In this document: positions 28,124 to 37,658 of the stretch, piece after piece
Position numbering within the stretch: position 1 is the first letter of the stretch
How the letters are laid out: every line of letters begins with the position of its first letter
Assembly: GCF_003012705.1 (NCBI RefSeq)
Contig: NZ_PXYL01000003.1
Coordinates: 372,001 to 436,000 of the forward strand
From: Pseudaminobacter soli (ex Li et al. 2025)
GTDB lineage: Bacteria > Pseudomonadota > Alphaproteobacteria > Rhizobiales > Rhizobiaceae
DNA length: 64,000 bases
Direction of reading: 5' to 3'
Made by a program: the position numbers and the translations under genes
Notes under the pieces: model-generated
What the model saw: only the letters and a program-made list of their open reading frames with translations
Database searches by the model: none
What the model was told of the DNA's origin: nothing

Positions 28124-29284
28124 CTAGTTCGAAAACACTTTTGTTCCCTCGATCCAGACGCCTTGTACCGAGAGGTCGTCGGAGAGGTGGACGATGTTTG
28201 CCGCAGAACCCGTCATCAGGCGGCCCAGCCGGCCGTCCTGCCCGACAGCCTCGGCCGGATAGAGCGAGGCCATCTTGAGCGCATCTTCGAGCATGAGCCC
28301 GATCGTCTTGTGCATGAAGCGCACGGCCGAGATCATGTCGAGATCGGCGCCGGCCAGCGTGCCGTCCTCCAGCCTCAGGCTGCCGTTTTCGCGCTTGATG
28401 AGGCGGCCGTTCAGGGTGAACGACTTCATGTCGGTGCCGATGGTCGCCATGGCGTCGGTGACTAGGAAGATCTTGCCGTCGCCCTTCTTGGCCTTCATCG
28501 CGATCTGCATCGCTGCCGGATGGACGTGGATGCCATCGGCGATCAGCCCTGCGTAAAAGCTTTGCCCGTCTATCGCAGCCCCGACCACGCCCGGCTCGCG
28601 ATTGCCGATCTGGCTCATCGCGTTGAAGAGATGGGTCACCATCGTGGCGCCGGCCTCGGCGAAGGCCTGCGCGGTCACATAGCCGCTGTCGGTGTGGCCA
28701 AGGCTGACCACCACATCCGCCTGCGCAAGGCGTGCGACGCGGCCCGGCTCGACGGATTCGGGCGCGATGGTCGTCAGAAGCACGGGCAACTTTTCGCGGG
28801 CTGCGACAAGTGCTGCCTCGTCGGCGTCGGTCATCGGGCGGATTAGCTTCGGATCGTGAGCGCCCTTGCGTGCGAGCGAAAGATGCGGGCCCTCGAGATG
28901 CAGGCCGAGGAAGCCCGGCACTTTCTCCCGCGCTGCTTCGGCGCCGGCGGCCACCGCCTCCGCCGTCAGTTCCGGCGTGTCGGTGATCAGCGTCGGCAAA
29001 AGTGCGGTGGTGCCGAATGGCGCATGGGCTTCGCAGATGGTGCGGATCGCCGCGACCGAAGGCGCGTCGTTGAGCATCACGCCGCCGCCGCCATTGACCT
29101 GAAGGTCGACGAAGCCCGGCGCGATCATGCCGCCGTCGAGCTCCACCACCTCCAGCCCTGCCGGCACCTCGCTGCCCGCTTCGATGCGCTCGACCACACC
29201 TTGGCGAACGATCAGGGCCGAGCGGTTGTGCCAGGCCTGGCCGTCGAAAATGCGCGCGCCGACGATGGCGAAATTCTCGGTCAT
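28124..29284 (-). CDS. nagA: N-acetylglucosamine-6-phosphate deacetylase
   Basis: A 386-residue amidohydrolase that removes acetate from GlcNAc-6-phosphate to give glucosamine-6-phosphate. Metal ligands are Glu131 in HLEGPHLS, His197 in SLGHTDSGY and His218 in VTHLFNAM; the catalytic Asp277 lies in LVTDAMATIG. Like other NagA proteins it has an N-terminal beta sandwich (1-55) and APGFVDLQVNGGGG leading into the barrel. Its start overlaps the SIS gene stop by four bases (ATGA), so it is translationally coupled to it. Confidence 0.95.
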   Translation of the reverse strand: MTENFAIVGARIFDGQAWHNRSALIVRQGVVERIEAGSEVPAGLEVVELDGGMIAPGFVDLQVNGGGGVMLNDAPSVAAIRTICEAHAPFGTTALLPTLITDTPELTAEAVAAGAEAAREKVPGFLGLHLEGPHLSLARKGAHDPKLIRPMTDADEAALVAAREKLPVLLTTIAPESVEPGRVARLAQADVVVSLGHTDSGYVTAQAFAEAGATMVTHLFNAMSQIGNREPGVVGAAIDGQSFYAGLIADGIHVHPAAMQIAMKAKKGDGKIFLVTDAMATIGTDMKSFTLNGRLIKRENGSLRLEDGTLAGADLDMISAVRFMHKTIGLMLEDALKMASLYPAEAVGQDGRLGRLMTGSAANIVHLSDDLSVQGVWIEGTKVFSN

Positions 29285-30309
29285 ATCGTCTCGGTCACCT
29301 TGTTGAGGAAGGGCGGCACGTCGGGGTTGAGGCCGCGATGCCGCGCGAAGGCCTCGACGAAACCGTAGAAGGAAACGATCAGCGCCAGCGGATCGGTCAG
29401 CGGATGGCCGGTCGGCGCAAAGGGCAGGCGCACGGCCTTGCCGGCCTTGTCCGAGGTCATGAACACCGAGGCGCCCTTGTCGGCCAGCTGGTCGCCGACC
29501 TGGGCGACGGACGCTTCCGAGGCGTCGCGCGCGGCCAGCGCCAGCACCGGGAAGCCGGGGCGGACCAGCGCCATCGGCCCGTGGATCACTTCGGCGGCGC
29601 TGTAGGATTCCGCATGCATGGAGCAGGTCTCCTTGAACTTCAGCGCCGCCTCGTTGGCGATTGCGAAGGAAGGCCCGCGCCCCAGGATGAACAAGGAGTT
29701 GGCGCCGTCGAGCGCGCCGGCAAGCTCCATCCAGTCGCAGTCCACCGCCTTGCGGAAATGCCCCGGCAGTTCGGCCAGCGCTGCAAGAAGCGCCTGATCG
29801 TCGGTGCAGTGCGCCATCAGCGCCACCGCAGCCACTGCCGAGTTCACGAAGGTCTTGGTCGCCGCCACGCTCTTCTCGACGCCGGCAAGGATGTCGATCG
29901 TGTGCTCGCAGGCCTTGGCAAGCGGCGAGCCGGGCGTGTTGGTGAGCGCAATGGTCAGCGAGCCGGCCTTGCGGGCGGCCCCTGCCATGGAAACGATGTC
30001 CGGGCTTTTGCCGGATTGCGAGATCGCCACGCAGGCCGAGCCGTTCAGCTTCAGCGGTGCGCGATAGATCGAGGCGACCGAGGGGCCGACGGAGGCAACC
30101 GCCAACCCGGCGGTCAGCTCGACCGCATATTTCAGGAACGAGGCCGCATGGTCGGAGGAACCGCGCGCGACGGTGACGACAAAGCGCGGATCGCGCTTGG
30201 CGATATCGTGGCCCGCCTCGGTGAGCGCAGCCTTGGAACCGTCGAGAAGCCGCGCCACCGCATCGGGGATTTCCTCGATTTCGCGGCGCATATGGGTCAT
30301 TTCAGTCAA
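29281..30309 (-). CDS. SIS-domain sugar isomerase/deaminase, likely glucosamine-6-phosphate deaminase type
   Basis: A 342-residue protein with two SIS domains: first at about 35-165 (TVARGSSDHAASFLKYAVEL; CVAISQSGKSPDIVSMAG), second at about 205-330 (LFILGRGPSFAIANEAALKF; AESYSAAEVIHGPMALV). This is the arrangement of the isomerase half of GlmS without the glutaminase domain, as in NagB-II and AgaS. In this operon it should turn glucosamine-6-phosphate into fructose-6-phosphate and ammonia, since no NagB-I homologue is present. A fructosamine-type substrate is an alternative. It overlaps both neighbours by four bases. Confidence 0.88.
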   Translation of the reverse strand: MTEMTHMRREIEEIPDAVARLLDGSKAALTEAGHDIAKRDPRFVVTVARGSSDHAASFLKYAVELTAGLAVASVGPSVASIYRAPLKLNGSACVAISQSGKSPDIVSMAGAARKAGSLTIALTNTPGSPLAKACEHTIDILAGVEKSVAATKTFVNSAVAAVALMAHCTDDQALLAALAELPGHFRKAVDCDWMELAGALDGANSLFILGRGPSFAIANEAALKFKETCSMHAESYSAAEVIHGPMALVRPGFPVLALAARDASEASVAQVGDQLADKGASVFMTSDKAGKAVRLPFAPTGHPLTDPLALIVSFYGFVEAFARHRGLNPDVPPFLNKVTETI

Positions 30310-31091
30310 GTAGTGCCTCCGGATTCTTCGCCTGGACCCGCCAGCCTGAGTTCGGCGACAAAGTCATAGGCGTCGCCGCGATAGATGGAACGGGTGAATT
30401 CTATCACCTTGCCGCTGGCAAGATAGGAAATACGCTCGATGTGCAGGCAGGCCGAGCCTTCCGGCACCTCGAGCAGCCGCGCATCCGCGCCGACCAGATT
30501 GACCGCCGAGATGCGCTGCACGGCACGCGCCGGGCGGCTGCCGGTTTTATCGAGGGTGCTGTAGAGCGACGAGCCCACGGCCTCGGGATCGGGAAGCGCG
30601 GCAAGCGAAAGCGAGGCCCGCTCGATCGCCATCGGCGTTTCATTGGCGATGCGCAGCCGGCTCACGCGCGCTACCAGTTCCTTTGCCGACAGGCCGAGGA
30701 TCATGATCTCGTCGGGCGAGGGCGGATAGATGCCCTTGTCCAGCCAGACGGAACTGGCCGACATGCCGCGCCGGGCCATGTCGTCGGTAAACGAAGTGAG
30801 CCGGGACAGCGATTGCTCGACGCGTTCCATGCGCGGCGCCACGAAGGTGCCGGAGCCGTGGCGCTGCACCAGTATGCCGCTTTTGACGAGATCCTGCACC
30901 GCCTTGCGCACGGTCACCCGCGAAATGTCGGCCTTGATCGCGATGTCGCGTTCCGAGGGCAGCGCATCGCCTGGCCCGATAACGCCGCGCTGAACCGCAT
31001 CCTCGATGTTCTTCTTGAGCTGCAGGTAGAGCGGTGCGCCGCCCTCCGACGCCTTGACGAGCGAGAAGATGCTTTCGGCCGCCTCAGACAT
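30306..31091 (-). CDS. GntR/HutC-family regulator of amino-sugar genes
   Basis: A 261-residue repressor. The N-terminal winged helix (about 17-80) contains ALPSERDIAIKADISRVTVR and GILVQRHGSGTFV; the C-terminal UTRA ligand domain (about 95-255) ends with YLASGKVIEFTRSIYRGDAYDF, as in NagR/DasR-type sensors of amino-sugar phosphates. The start at 31091 overlaps the kinase gene by eight bases; the longer frame would run back through that gene. It probably binds the tandem TGGTAT repeats in the divergent promoter region. Confidence 0.9.
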   Translation of the reverse strand: MSEAAESIFSLVKASEGGAPLYLQLKKNIEDAVQRGVIGPGDALPSERDIAIKADISRVTVRKAVQDLVKSGILVQRHGSGTFVAPRMERVEQSLSRLTSFTDDMARRGMSASSVWLDKGIYPPSPDEIMILGLSAKELVARVSRLRIANETPMAIERASLSLAALPDPEAVGSSLYSTLDKTGSRPARAVQRISAVNLVGADARLLEVPEGSACLHIERISYLASGKVIEFTRSIYRGDAYDFVAELRLAGPGEESGGTT

Positions 31092-31968
31092 GCGCCGGCA
31101 CTCCCGCAGTGCCGAACAGCTTGGCCGCCATGGCGACCGCACCGCCCAGCGCGTCCTGTTCCGGCGCGTGCAGCATCGGCTGGTATCTTGCCGACAGATG
31201 CGGGCCAATCAGGGCAGCCAGGCCGCCCAGCAGGCAGAGCCACTGATCTGGCGAGAGCTTTAGCGCATCCAGCGCTTCCTCGATGTCCGCCACCGCCCGG
31301 GCCAACACCTTGGCAGCCACCGCGTCGCCCTGTGCGACATACTCGAACACCATCGGCGCAAAAGTGCCGAAATCGGCCGGCTTTGAGGCGGCCGCGAATT
31401 TGACGATCTCGCGCGGGTCGCCTTCGAAGTGCTCCAGAACGGCCTGCGTCAGGGCCGAGGCGGGGTGGATGTCGTCATGGGCGAGCAGGGTTTCCTGCAG
31501 CAGGTCGCGGCCGATGCGCGCGCCGCCGCCGAGATCGCCGACCATGAAGCCCCAGCCGCCGATGGTCTGCATGGCCTTGCCCTTGCGCGACATGAAAATC
31601 GAGCCGGTGCCGATGATGGCGATGGCGCCGTCATGGTCGCCGAGTGCGCCGTTAAGCGCAATCAGCGCATCGCTTTCGACGAGGCTGCGACGGAAGGGCA
31701 AGATGTCGAGAAGCTGCTGCTTGTAGCCGCCGACATTGGTGCCGGCTAGGCCCAGCACCGCGTCTGTCTCAGGGATGAGGGCCGGGTCGCGGCCGGCGTC
31801 GACGAAGGCCAGTCGCGCTGCGTCGACGATGTTGTGACGCGCACCCTGAAGGTCGGTCATGATGTTGGCCGGACCGCTCTTGCCGCGGCCGAGGACGACG
31901 CCGGACGCAGTCGCCAATGCGGCCCTGCAGCTCGTGCCGCCGCCATCTATCCCAAGCACCAGATCCAC
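31084..31968 (-). CDS. BadF/BadG-type ATPase, probable N-acetylglucosamine kinase
   Basis: A 294-residue ASKHA-fold kinase. Phosphate-1 motif LGIDGGGTSCRAAL (5-18), then LGLAGTN, IAIIGTGSIFMSRKG and GWGFMVGDLGGGARIGRD, as in eukaryotic-type GlcNAc kinases. It would phosphorylate an imported N-acetylhexosamine at C6, the step before NagA. The GTG start has GAGGAGA 9 bases upstream. It is the first gene of the minus-strand operon kinase-GntR-SIS-nagA, whose members all overlap by 4-8 bases. Confidence 0.88.
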   Translation of the reverse strand: MDLVLGIDGGGTSCRAALATASGVVLGRGKSGPANIMTDLQGARHNIVDAARLAFVDAGRDPALIPETDAVLGLAGTNVGGYKQQLLDILPFRRSLVESDALIALNGALGDHDGAIAIIGTGSIFMSRKGKAMQTIGGWGFMVGDLGGGARIGRDLLQETLLAHDDIHPASALTQAVLEHFEGDPREIVKFAAASKPADFGTFAPMVFEYVAQGDAVAAKVLARAVADIEEALDALKLSPDQWLCLLGGLAALIGPHLSARYQPMLHAPEQDALGGAVAMAAKLFGTAGVPAHV

Positions 31969-31990
31969 GACTGAAATCTCCTCGCGAGCA

Positions 31991-32018
31991 ATGATACCAA
32001 TAAAATACCAATAGCCAA
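31991..32018 (-). promoter_or_regulatory. Predicted promoter of the kinase-gntR-SIS-nagA operon
   Basis: On the minus strand TTGGCT (32018-32013), 16 bases, TATCAT (31996-31991), 23 bases before the GTG start. The operator repeat at 31993-32010 fills the spacer and overlaps the -10. Confidence 0.55.
31993..32010 (-). promoter_or_regulatory. Tandem TGGTAT operator, left copy
   Basis: Minus-strand reading TGGTAT-TTTAT-TGGTATC: two TGGTAT units in direct orientation 11 bases apart. It matches the right copy at 32128-32145 except in the 5-base spacer. It is the probable target of the GntR-family regulator encoded in this operon. A single extra unit (ATACCA) lies at 32063-32068. Confidence 0.65.
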
Positions 32019-32119
32019 GGGGTTAATTTTCCCAAGGTGAGTTCCGGGCGAAGATCTGTTGAATACCAAGCATTTTAACGAGTTTTGGAGATGTGTTGCG
32101 ACAAATTCGTTAACGCGGG

Positions 32120-32147
32120 TGGACAAGTGGTATTTTTTTGGTATCGT
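32120..32147 (+). promoter_or_regulatory. Predicted promoter of the ABC/oxidoreductase operon
   Basis: TGGACA (32120-32125), 16 bases, TATCGT (32142-32147). It has the same geometry as the opposite promoter, with the operator in the spacer. It leaves a leader of about 250 bases before the binding-protein gene. Confidence 0.5.
32128..32145 (+). promoter_or_regulatory. Tandem TGGTAT operator, right copy
   Basis: TGGTAT-TTTTT-TGGTATC, mirror-placed relative to the left copy. Each copy reads in the direction of the promoter it overlaps. The 439-base interval 31969-32407 contains no gene. Confidence 0.65.
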
Positions 32148-32256
32148 CACAAGCAAAGGGGGGATTTCAATGGCCGAAGCTGCGCGCTCACATCTCTACT
32201 TACGGGAAGCGCAGTCCTGCTCGGTCATGTTTCATCCTTTTGCAGTGATCGAAAAG

Positions 32257-32280
32257 CAGCCGTCCGCATGCGGGCGGCTG
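32257..32280 (+). other. Hairpin in the leader of the ABC operon
   Basis: CAGCCGTCC (32257-32265), loop GCATGC, GGGCGGCTG (32272-32280), one G-T pair. It is in the predicted 5' untranslated region, about 130 bases before the binding-protein ATG. No T run follows, so its role is unclear. Confidence 0.35.
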
Positions 32281-32407
32281 GAGCCGAATTGTCCGACGCC
32301 GCGGGGGAGCTTCCGGCGCGCGGCTTCGGAAATCCGAGGGGAGCAGCGGGCGGAAGCCTGAACTCTCAGCACAATCGAGCCTGAACGGTTCAACAGGGAG
32401 AAACGAC

Positions 32408-33664
32408 ATGAAGACCCAGGCACTGACTGCGCTTCTGATGGCATCCAGCATCCTCGGCTCGGCGGGCATGGCCCTTGCCGACACCACGCTGACCATCGAA
32501 AGCTGGCGCAACGACGACCTCTCCATCTGGCAGGAAAAGCTGATCCCGGCCTTCGAGGCCAAGAATCCCGGCATCAAGGTCGTGTTCTCGCCTTCCGCGC
32601 CGACCGAGTACAACGCAGCGCTGAACGCCAAGCTCGATGCGGGCTCCGCCGGCGACCTCATCACCTGCCGTCCGTTCGATGCCTCGCTGGAGCTCTACAA
32701 CAAGGGTCATCTGGCCGACCTGACCAGCCTGGCCGGCATGGAGAACTTCTCCGACGTCGCCAAGTCCGCCTGGACCACCGACGACGGCAAGGCCAGCTTC
32801 TGCGTGCCGATGGCTTCGGTGATCCACGGCTTCATCTACAACAAGGAAGCCTTCGACAAGCTCGGCATCACGCCGCCGGCCACCGAAGCCGAGTTCTTTG
32901 CCGCTCTCGACAAGATCAAGGCCGACGGCACCTACGTCCCGATGGCCATGGGCACCAAGGACCTCTGGGAAGCCGCAACCATGGGCTACCAGAACATCGG
33001 CCCGACCTACTGGCACGGCGAGGAAGGCCGCCTGGCTCTCATCAAGGGCGAGCAGAAGCTGACCGACGCGCAGTGGGTCGAGCCCTTCGCCACGCTCGCC
33101 AAGTGGAAGGATTACCTCGGCGACGGTTTCGAGGCGCAGAGCTATCCGGACAGCCAGAACCTGTTCACGCTCGGCCGCGCTGCCATCTATCCGGCCGGTT
33201 CGTGGGAAATCTCGGTGTTCAACACCCAGGCCCAGTTCAAGATGGGCGCCTTCCCGCCGCCGGTTAAGAACGCCGGCGACACCTGCTACATCTCCGACCA
33301 CAACGACATCGGCATCGGCCTCAACGCCAAGAGCAAGAACGCCGATGCGGCCAAGACCTTCCTGTCCTGGGTCGCCTCGCCGGAATTCGCCACCATCTAC
33401 GCCAACGCCCTGCCGGGCTTCTTCAGCCTGAACTCGGCTGCGGTGAAGATGGAAGATCCGCTGGCGCAGGAGTTCGTCTCCTGGCGCGAGAAGTGCAAGC
33501 CGACCATCCGCTCGACCTACCAGATCCTGTCGCGCGGCACGCCGAACCTGGAGAACGAGACCTGGGTCGAGTCGGCCAATGTGATCAACGGCACCTCGAC
33601 GCCCGAAGCTGCGGCCAAGAAGCTGCAGGAAGGCCTCGAGAGCTGGTACAAGCCGGCAAAGTAA
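32408..33664 (+). CDS. Amino-sugar ABC transporter, periplasmic binding protein
   Basis: A 418-residue family 1 solute-binding protein. The signal peptide MKTQALTALLMASSILGSAG is followed by MALA and cleavage at about residue 24; the mature protein begins DTTLTIESWRNDD. LIPAFEAKNPGIKVVF (about 43-58) and AAIYPAGSWEISVFNTQAQF (about 258-277) are typical of the group. Divergence from the nagA operon and a shared operator suggest an N-acetylhexosamine-containing ligand; a chito- or muro-disaccharide is possible. GGGAGA lies upstream of the ATG. Confidence 0.88.
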   Translation: MKTQALTALLMASSILGSAGMALADTTLTIESWRNDDLSIWQEKLIPAFEAKNPGIKVVFSPSAPTEYNAALNAKLDAGSAGDLITCRPFDASLELYNKGHLADLTSLAGMENFSDVAKSAWTTDDGKASFCVPMASVIHGFIYNKEAFDKLGITPPATEAEFFAALDKIKADGTYVPMAMGTKDLWEAATMGYQNIGPTYWHGEEGRLALIKGEQKLTDAQWVEPFATLAKWKDYLGDGFEAQSYPDSQNLFTLGRAAIYPAGSWEISVFNTQAQFKMGAFPPPVKNAGDTCYISDHNDIGIGLNAKSKNADAAKTFLSWVASPEFATIYANALPGFFSLNSAAVKMEDPLAQEFVSWREKCKPTIRSTYQILSRGTPNLENETWVESANVINGTSTPEAAAKKLQEGLESWYKPAK

Positions 33665-33682
33665 ACGCATAGCATGCATATG

Positions 33683-33705
33683 CCGGGCCGCCATCGGCGG
33701 CCCGG
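33683..33705 (+). terminator. Intercistronic hairpin after the binding-protein gene
   Basis: CCGGGCCGCC (33683-33692), loop ATC, GGCGGCCCGG (33696-33705), followed by TTCCTTTAT. This kind of partial terminator or mRNA 3' stabiliser commonly keeps binding protein in excess over the permeases. Confidence 0.7.
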
Positions 33706-33732
33706 TTCCTTTATCCGGGGACAAGACAGCGC

Positions 33733-34659
33733 ATGGCGGAAGAAACTGAACGCAAACGGCGACGCTGGCACATCGCCGTTTTCCTTGCGCCGGCCATCCT
33801 CGTCTATACGGCGATCATGATCCTGCCGCTGTTCGGCACGCTGCAGCTTTCGCTGTTCACAGCTGACGGCCAGTCGCGCGTCTTTGCCGGACTTGCCAAT
33901 TTCCGCCAGCTCTTCCTCGATCCGCGCTGGTCGGCCAGCTTCTGGAATGCGCTGGGCAACAATGTCTGGTTCTTCATCATCCACATGCTGGTGCAGAACC
34001 CGATCGGCATTCTACTTGCCGCATTGCTTTCTAGCCCCAAGCTGCGCTTTTCGCCCTTCTACCGCACCGCGATCTTCATCCCGACCATCCTGTCCTTCGT
34101 CATCGTCGGCTTCACCTGGAAGCTGATCCTGTCGCCGCTCTGGGGCGTGGCGCCCAATCTGCTCGACCTCATCGGGCTGAAGAGCCTGTTCGTGCCGTGG
34201 CTGGGCAAGGAGCAATATGCGCTGACCACGCTCGGCCTGATCTCGGTGTGGCAGTTCATCGGCATTCCGATGATGCTGATCTATGCAGCACTGCTGTCGA
34301 TCCCCGACGAGGTGATCGAGGCCGCCGAATGCGACGGCATCACCGGCATGGCGCAATTCTGGAAGATCAAGCTGCCGCTGATCCTGCCCTCCATCGGCAT
34401 CATTTCGGTGCTGACCTTCGTGGGTAATTTCAACGCCTTCGACCTGATCTATTCGGCGCAAGGCGCGCTTGCGGGGCCGAACTATTCGACCGACATTCTC
34501 GGCACCTTCCTCTACCGCACTTTCTTCGGCTTCCAGCTGCAGACGGGCGATCCCTATATGGGCTCGACCATCGCCTCGATGATGTTCTTCATCATCCTCG
34601 CCGGCGTGTGCCTCTATCTCTTCGCCATCCAGACGCGCCTGCGTCGCTACCAGTTCTGA
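33733..34659 (+). CDS. Amino-sugar ABC transporter, permease 1
   Basis: A 308-residue MalF-type inner-membrane permease with six hydrophobic segments (first at about 13-35, last at about 278-300). The EAA loop EAAECDGITGMAQFWKIKLP (about 197-216) should contact the ATPase encoded at 36609. The N terminus is short and basic (EETERKRRRW), giving a cytoplasmic start. It pairs with the next permease eight bases downstream. Confidence 0.9.
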   Translation: MAEETERKRRRWHIAVFLAPAILVYTAIMILPLFGTLQLSLFTADGQSRVFAGLANFRQLFLDPRWSASFWNALGNNVWFFIIHMLVQNPIGILLAALLSSPKLRFSPFYRTAIFIPTILSFVIVGFTWKLILSPLWGVAPNLLDLIGLKSLFVPWLGKEQYALTTLGLISVWQFIGIPMMLIYAALLSIPDEVIEAAECDGITGMAQFWKIKLPLILPSIGIISVLTFVGNFNAFDLIYSAQGALAGPNYSTDILGTFLYRTFFGFQLQTGDPYMGSTIASMMFFIILAGVCLYLFAIQTRLRRYQF

Positions 34660-34667
34660 GGCGCGCG

Positions 34668-35507
34668 ATGGCCAAGGCGACAAATTCACTCCCGCGCACC
34701 ATTGCGGCCCACGCGATCCTGCTTCTTTACACGGTCATCGCGCTGGCCCCGGTGGTGGTGATCGTCATCAACTCGTTCAAGTCGCGCAACGCGATCTTCC
34801 GCACCCCGCTGGCACCGCCCACCGCCGAGACGTTCGACCTGATCGGCTACCAGACCGTGCTCGGGCAGGGCGACTTCCTGCTCTATTTCCAGAACAGTTT
34901 TATCGTCACCGTTGGCTCGCTGTTTTTGGTGCTGCTGTTCGGCGCCATGGCGGCCTTCGCGCTGGCCGAATACCGCTTCAAGGGCAACACGCTGATGGGG
35001 CTCTATCTGGCGCTGGGCATCATGATCCCGATCCGCCTCGGCACGGTCGCGATCCTGCAGCTGATGGTGGCGAGCGGCCTGGTCAATACGCTGACGGCGC
35101 TGATCCTGGTCTATACGGCGCAAGGCCTGCCGCTCTGCATCTTCATCCTGTCGGAATTCATGAAGCAGGTTTCCGACGACCTGAAGGATGCCGGCCGCAT
35201 CGACGGGCTTTCCGAATACCGCATCTTCTTCCGCCTCGTGCTGCCGCTGGTACGGCCGGCCATGGCGACGGTGGCGGTGTTCACCATGATCCCGATCTGG
35301 AACGACCTCTGGTTCCCGCTGATCCTGGCGCCATCCGAGTCGACCAAGACAATCACGCTCGGCGCGCAGCTCTTCATCGGCCAGTATGTCACCAACTGGA
35401 ACGCCGTGCTGGCGGCCCTGTCGCTGGCCATCCTGCCCGTGCTCATCCTTTATGTGATCTTCTCGCGGCAATTGATCCGCGGCATTACTTCCGGAGCCGT
35501 CAAGTGA
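34668..35507 (+). CDS. Amino-sugar ABC transporter, permease 2
   Basis: A 279-residue MalG-type permease with six hydrophobic segments (first at about 13-34). The EAA-like loop reads DAGRIDGLSEYRIFFRLVLP (about 180-199). The C terminus ends SRQLIRGITSGAVK, the common ending of this permease class. The ATG at 34668 follows the previous stop by eight bases; a longer open frame overlaps the upstream gene and was rejected. The last four bases overlap the oxidoreductase start. Confidence 0.9.
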   Translation: MAKATNSLPRTIAAHAILLLYTVIALAPVVVIVINSFKSRNAIFRTPLAPPTAETFDLIGYQTVLGQGDFLLYFQNSFIVTVGSLFLVLLFGAMAAFALAEYRFKGNTLMGLYLALGIMIPIRLGTVAILQLMVASGLVNTLTALILVYTAQGLPLCIFILSEFMKQVSDDLKDAGRIDGLSEYRIFFRLVLPLVRPAMATVAVFTMIPIWNDLWFPLILAPSESTKTITLGAQLFIGQYVTNWNAVLAALSLAILPVLILYVIFSRQLIRGITSGAVK

Positions 35508-36571
35508 GTGGAAACAACGAAAAACCCCTGCGCGTTCTCGTCGCCGGCCTCGGCAATATGGGGCGCAGCCATGCGCTGGCCTATCACCGCAACCCGGGCT
35601 TCGAGATCGCCTCGCTGGTCAATCGCTCGCAGGTGGAACTGTCGCCGGAAATGTCCGGCTACGAAATCCGCCCGTCCTTCAAGGAGGCGCTGGCCGAGCT
35701 GAAGCCGGATGTCGCCTCGATCAACACCTATTCCGACAGCCACGCCGACTATGCGGTCGCAGCACTCGAGGCCGGCTGCCACGTCTTCGTGGAAAAGCCG
35801 CTGGCAACCACCGTTGCCGACGCCGAGCGCGTCGTTGCAGCCGCCAAGGCCAATGGCCGCAAGCTGGTCATAGGCTACATCCTGCGCCACCACCCGTCCT
35901 GGGTGCGCCTGATCGCGGAAGCGCGCGATCTTGGCGGGCCTTATGTGTTCCGCATGAACCTCAATCAGCAGTCGAGCGGTCACACCTGGGAGACGCACAA
36001 GCAACTGATGAAGACGACCTCGCCGATCGTCGACTGTGGCGTGCACTACCTCGACGTCATGTGCCAGATCACCGACGCCAAGCCGGTCGAGGTGCGCGGC
36101 ATGGGCCTGCGCCTGTCAGACGAGGTCGCGCCCGACATGTACAATTACGGCCACCTTCAGGTGCTGTTCGAGGATGGCTCGGTCGGCTGGTATGAGGCCG
36201 GCTGGGGCCCGATGATGTCGGAAACCGCCTTCTTCGTGAAGGACGTGATCTCGCCCAATGGCTGTGTCTCCATCGTCATGGACGAGAGGGCAAAGTCGGA
36301 CGACGTCGACGCCCACACCAAGACTAATATGATCCGCCTGCATCGCGCTGCAACCGGACCGGACGGCCGCTTTGCGGCTCCGGACGAAAACCTCTCCATG
36401 ACCGGCGAGCCGGGCCATCAGGAGCTGTGCGAGCTGGAGCAGGCCTTCTTGCTCAAGGCCATCCGCGAGGACATCGACCTCACCCGCCACATGAGCGACG
36501 CTGTAAAATCGCTGGCCGTGTGCCTCGCCGCGGACGAAAGCGTGCGCACCGGCAAGGCGGTGCGGCTGTGA
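35504..36571 (+). CDS. Gfo/Idh/MocA-family oxidoreductase
   Basis: A 355-residue NAD(P)-dependent oxidoreductase. The Rossmann half has VLVAGLGNMGRSHALAY (about 10-26) and HVFVEKPLATT (about 93-103, the family EKP motif with catalytic Lys); the C-terminal half has the metal-free substrate motif VDCGVHYLDVM (about 172-182). Enzymes of this family oxidise or epimerise sugar hydroxyls. The GTG start overlaps the permease stop by four bases (GTGA). Its inclusion implies that the imported sugar is oxidised or isomerised before or instead of simple NagA processing. Substrate unknown. Confidence 0.88.
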   Translation: MSGNNEKPLRVLVAGLGNMGRSHALAYHRNPGFEIASLVNRSQVELSPEMSGYEIRPSFKEALAELKPDVASINTYSDSHADYAVAALEAGCHVFVEKPLATTVADAERVVAAAKANGRKLVIGYILRHHPSWVRLIAEARDLGGPYVFRMNLNQQSSGHTWETHKQLMKTTSPIVDCGVHYLDVMCQITDAKPVEVRGMGLRLSDEVAPDMYNYGHLQVLFEDGSVGWYEAGWGPMMSETAFFVKDVISPNGCVSIVMDERAKSDDVDAHTKTNMIRLHRAATGPDGRFAAPDENLSMTGEPGHQELCELEQAFLLKAIREDIDLTRHMSDAVKSLAVCLAADESVRTGKAVRL

Positions 36572-36608
36572 TGCGCGAAAGAGCGGTCTTTTCTATCGGG
36601 AGTAGCGC

Positions 36609-37607
<999 letters not shown>

Positions 37608-37626
37608 AACGCACCCCCAAGGCGTC

Positions 37627-37644
37627 CCGAAGATCGATCTTCGG
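37627..37644 (+). terminator. Palindrome between convergent ATPase gene and mtlK
   Basis: CCGAAGAT-CG-ATCTTCGG, 19 bases after the ATPase stop and 14 before the mtlK stop. The tight loop and lack of a T run make it a modest terminator candidate for both strands. Confidence 0.4.
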
Positions 37645-37658
37645 AAGGCTGCCGCGTG

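Noticed and set aside
32059-32384. Two overlapping small open frames upstream of the amino-sugar binding protein
   Set aside because: They cross the operator and promoter and lack family features; they could at most be leader peptides.
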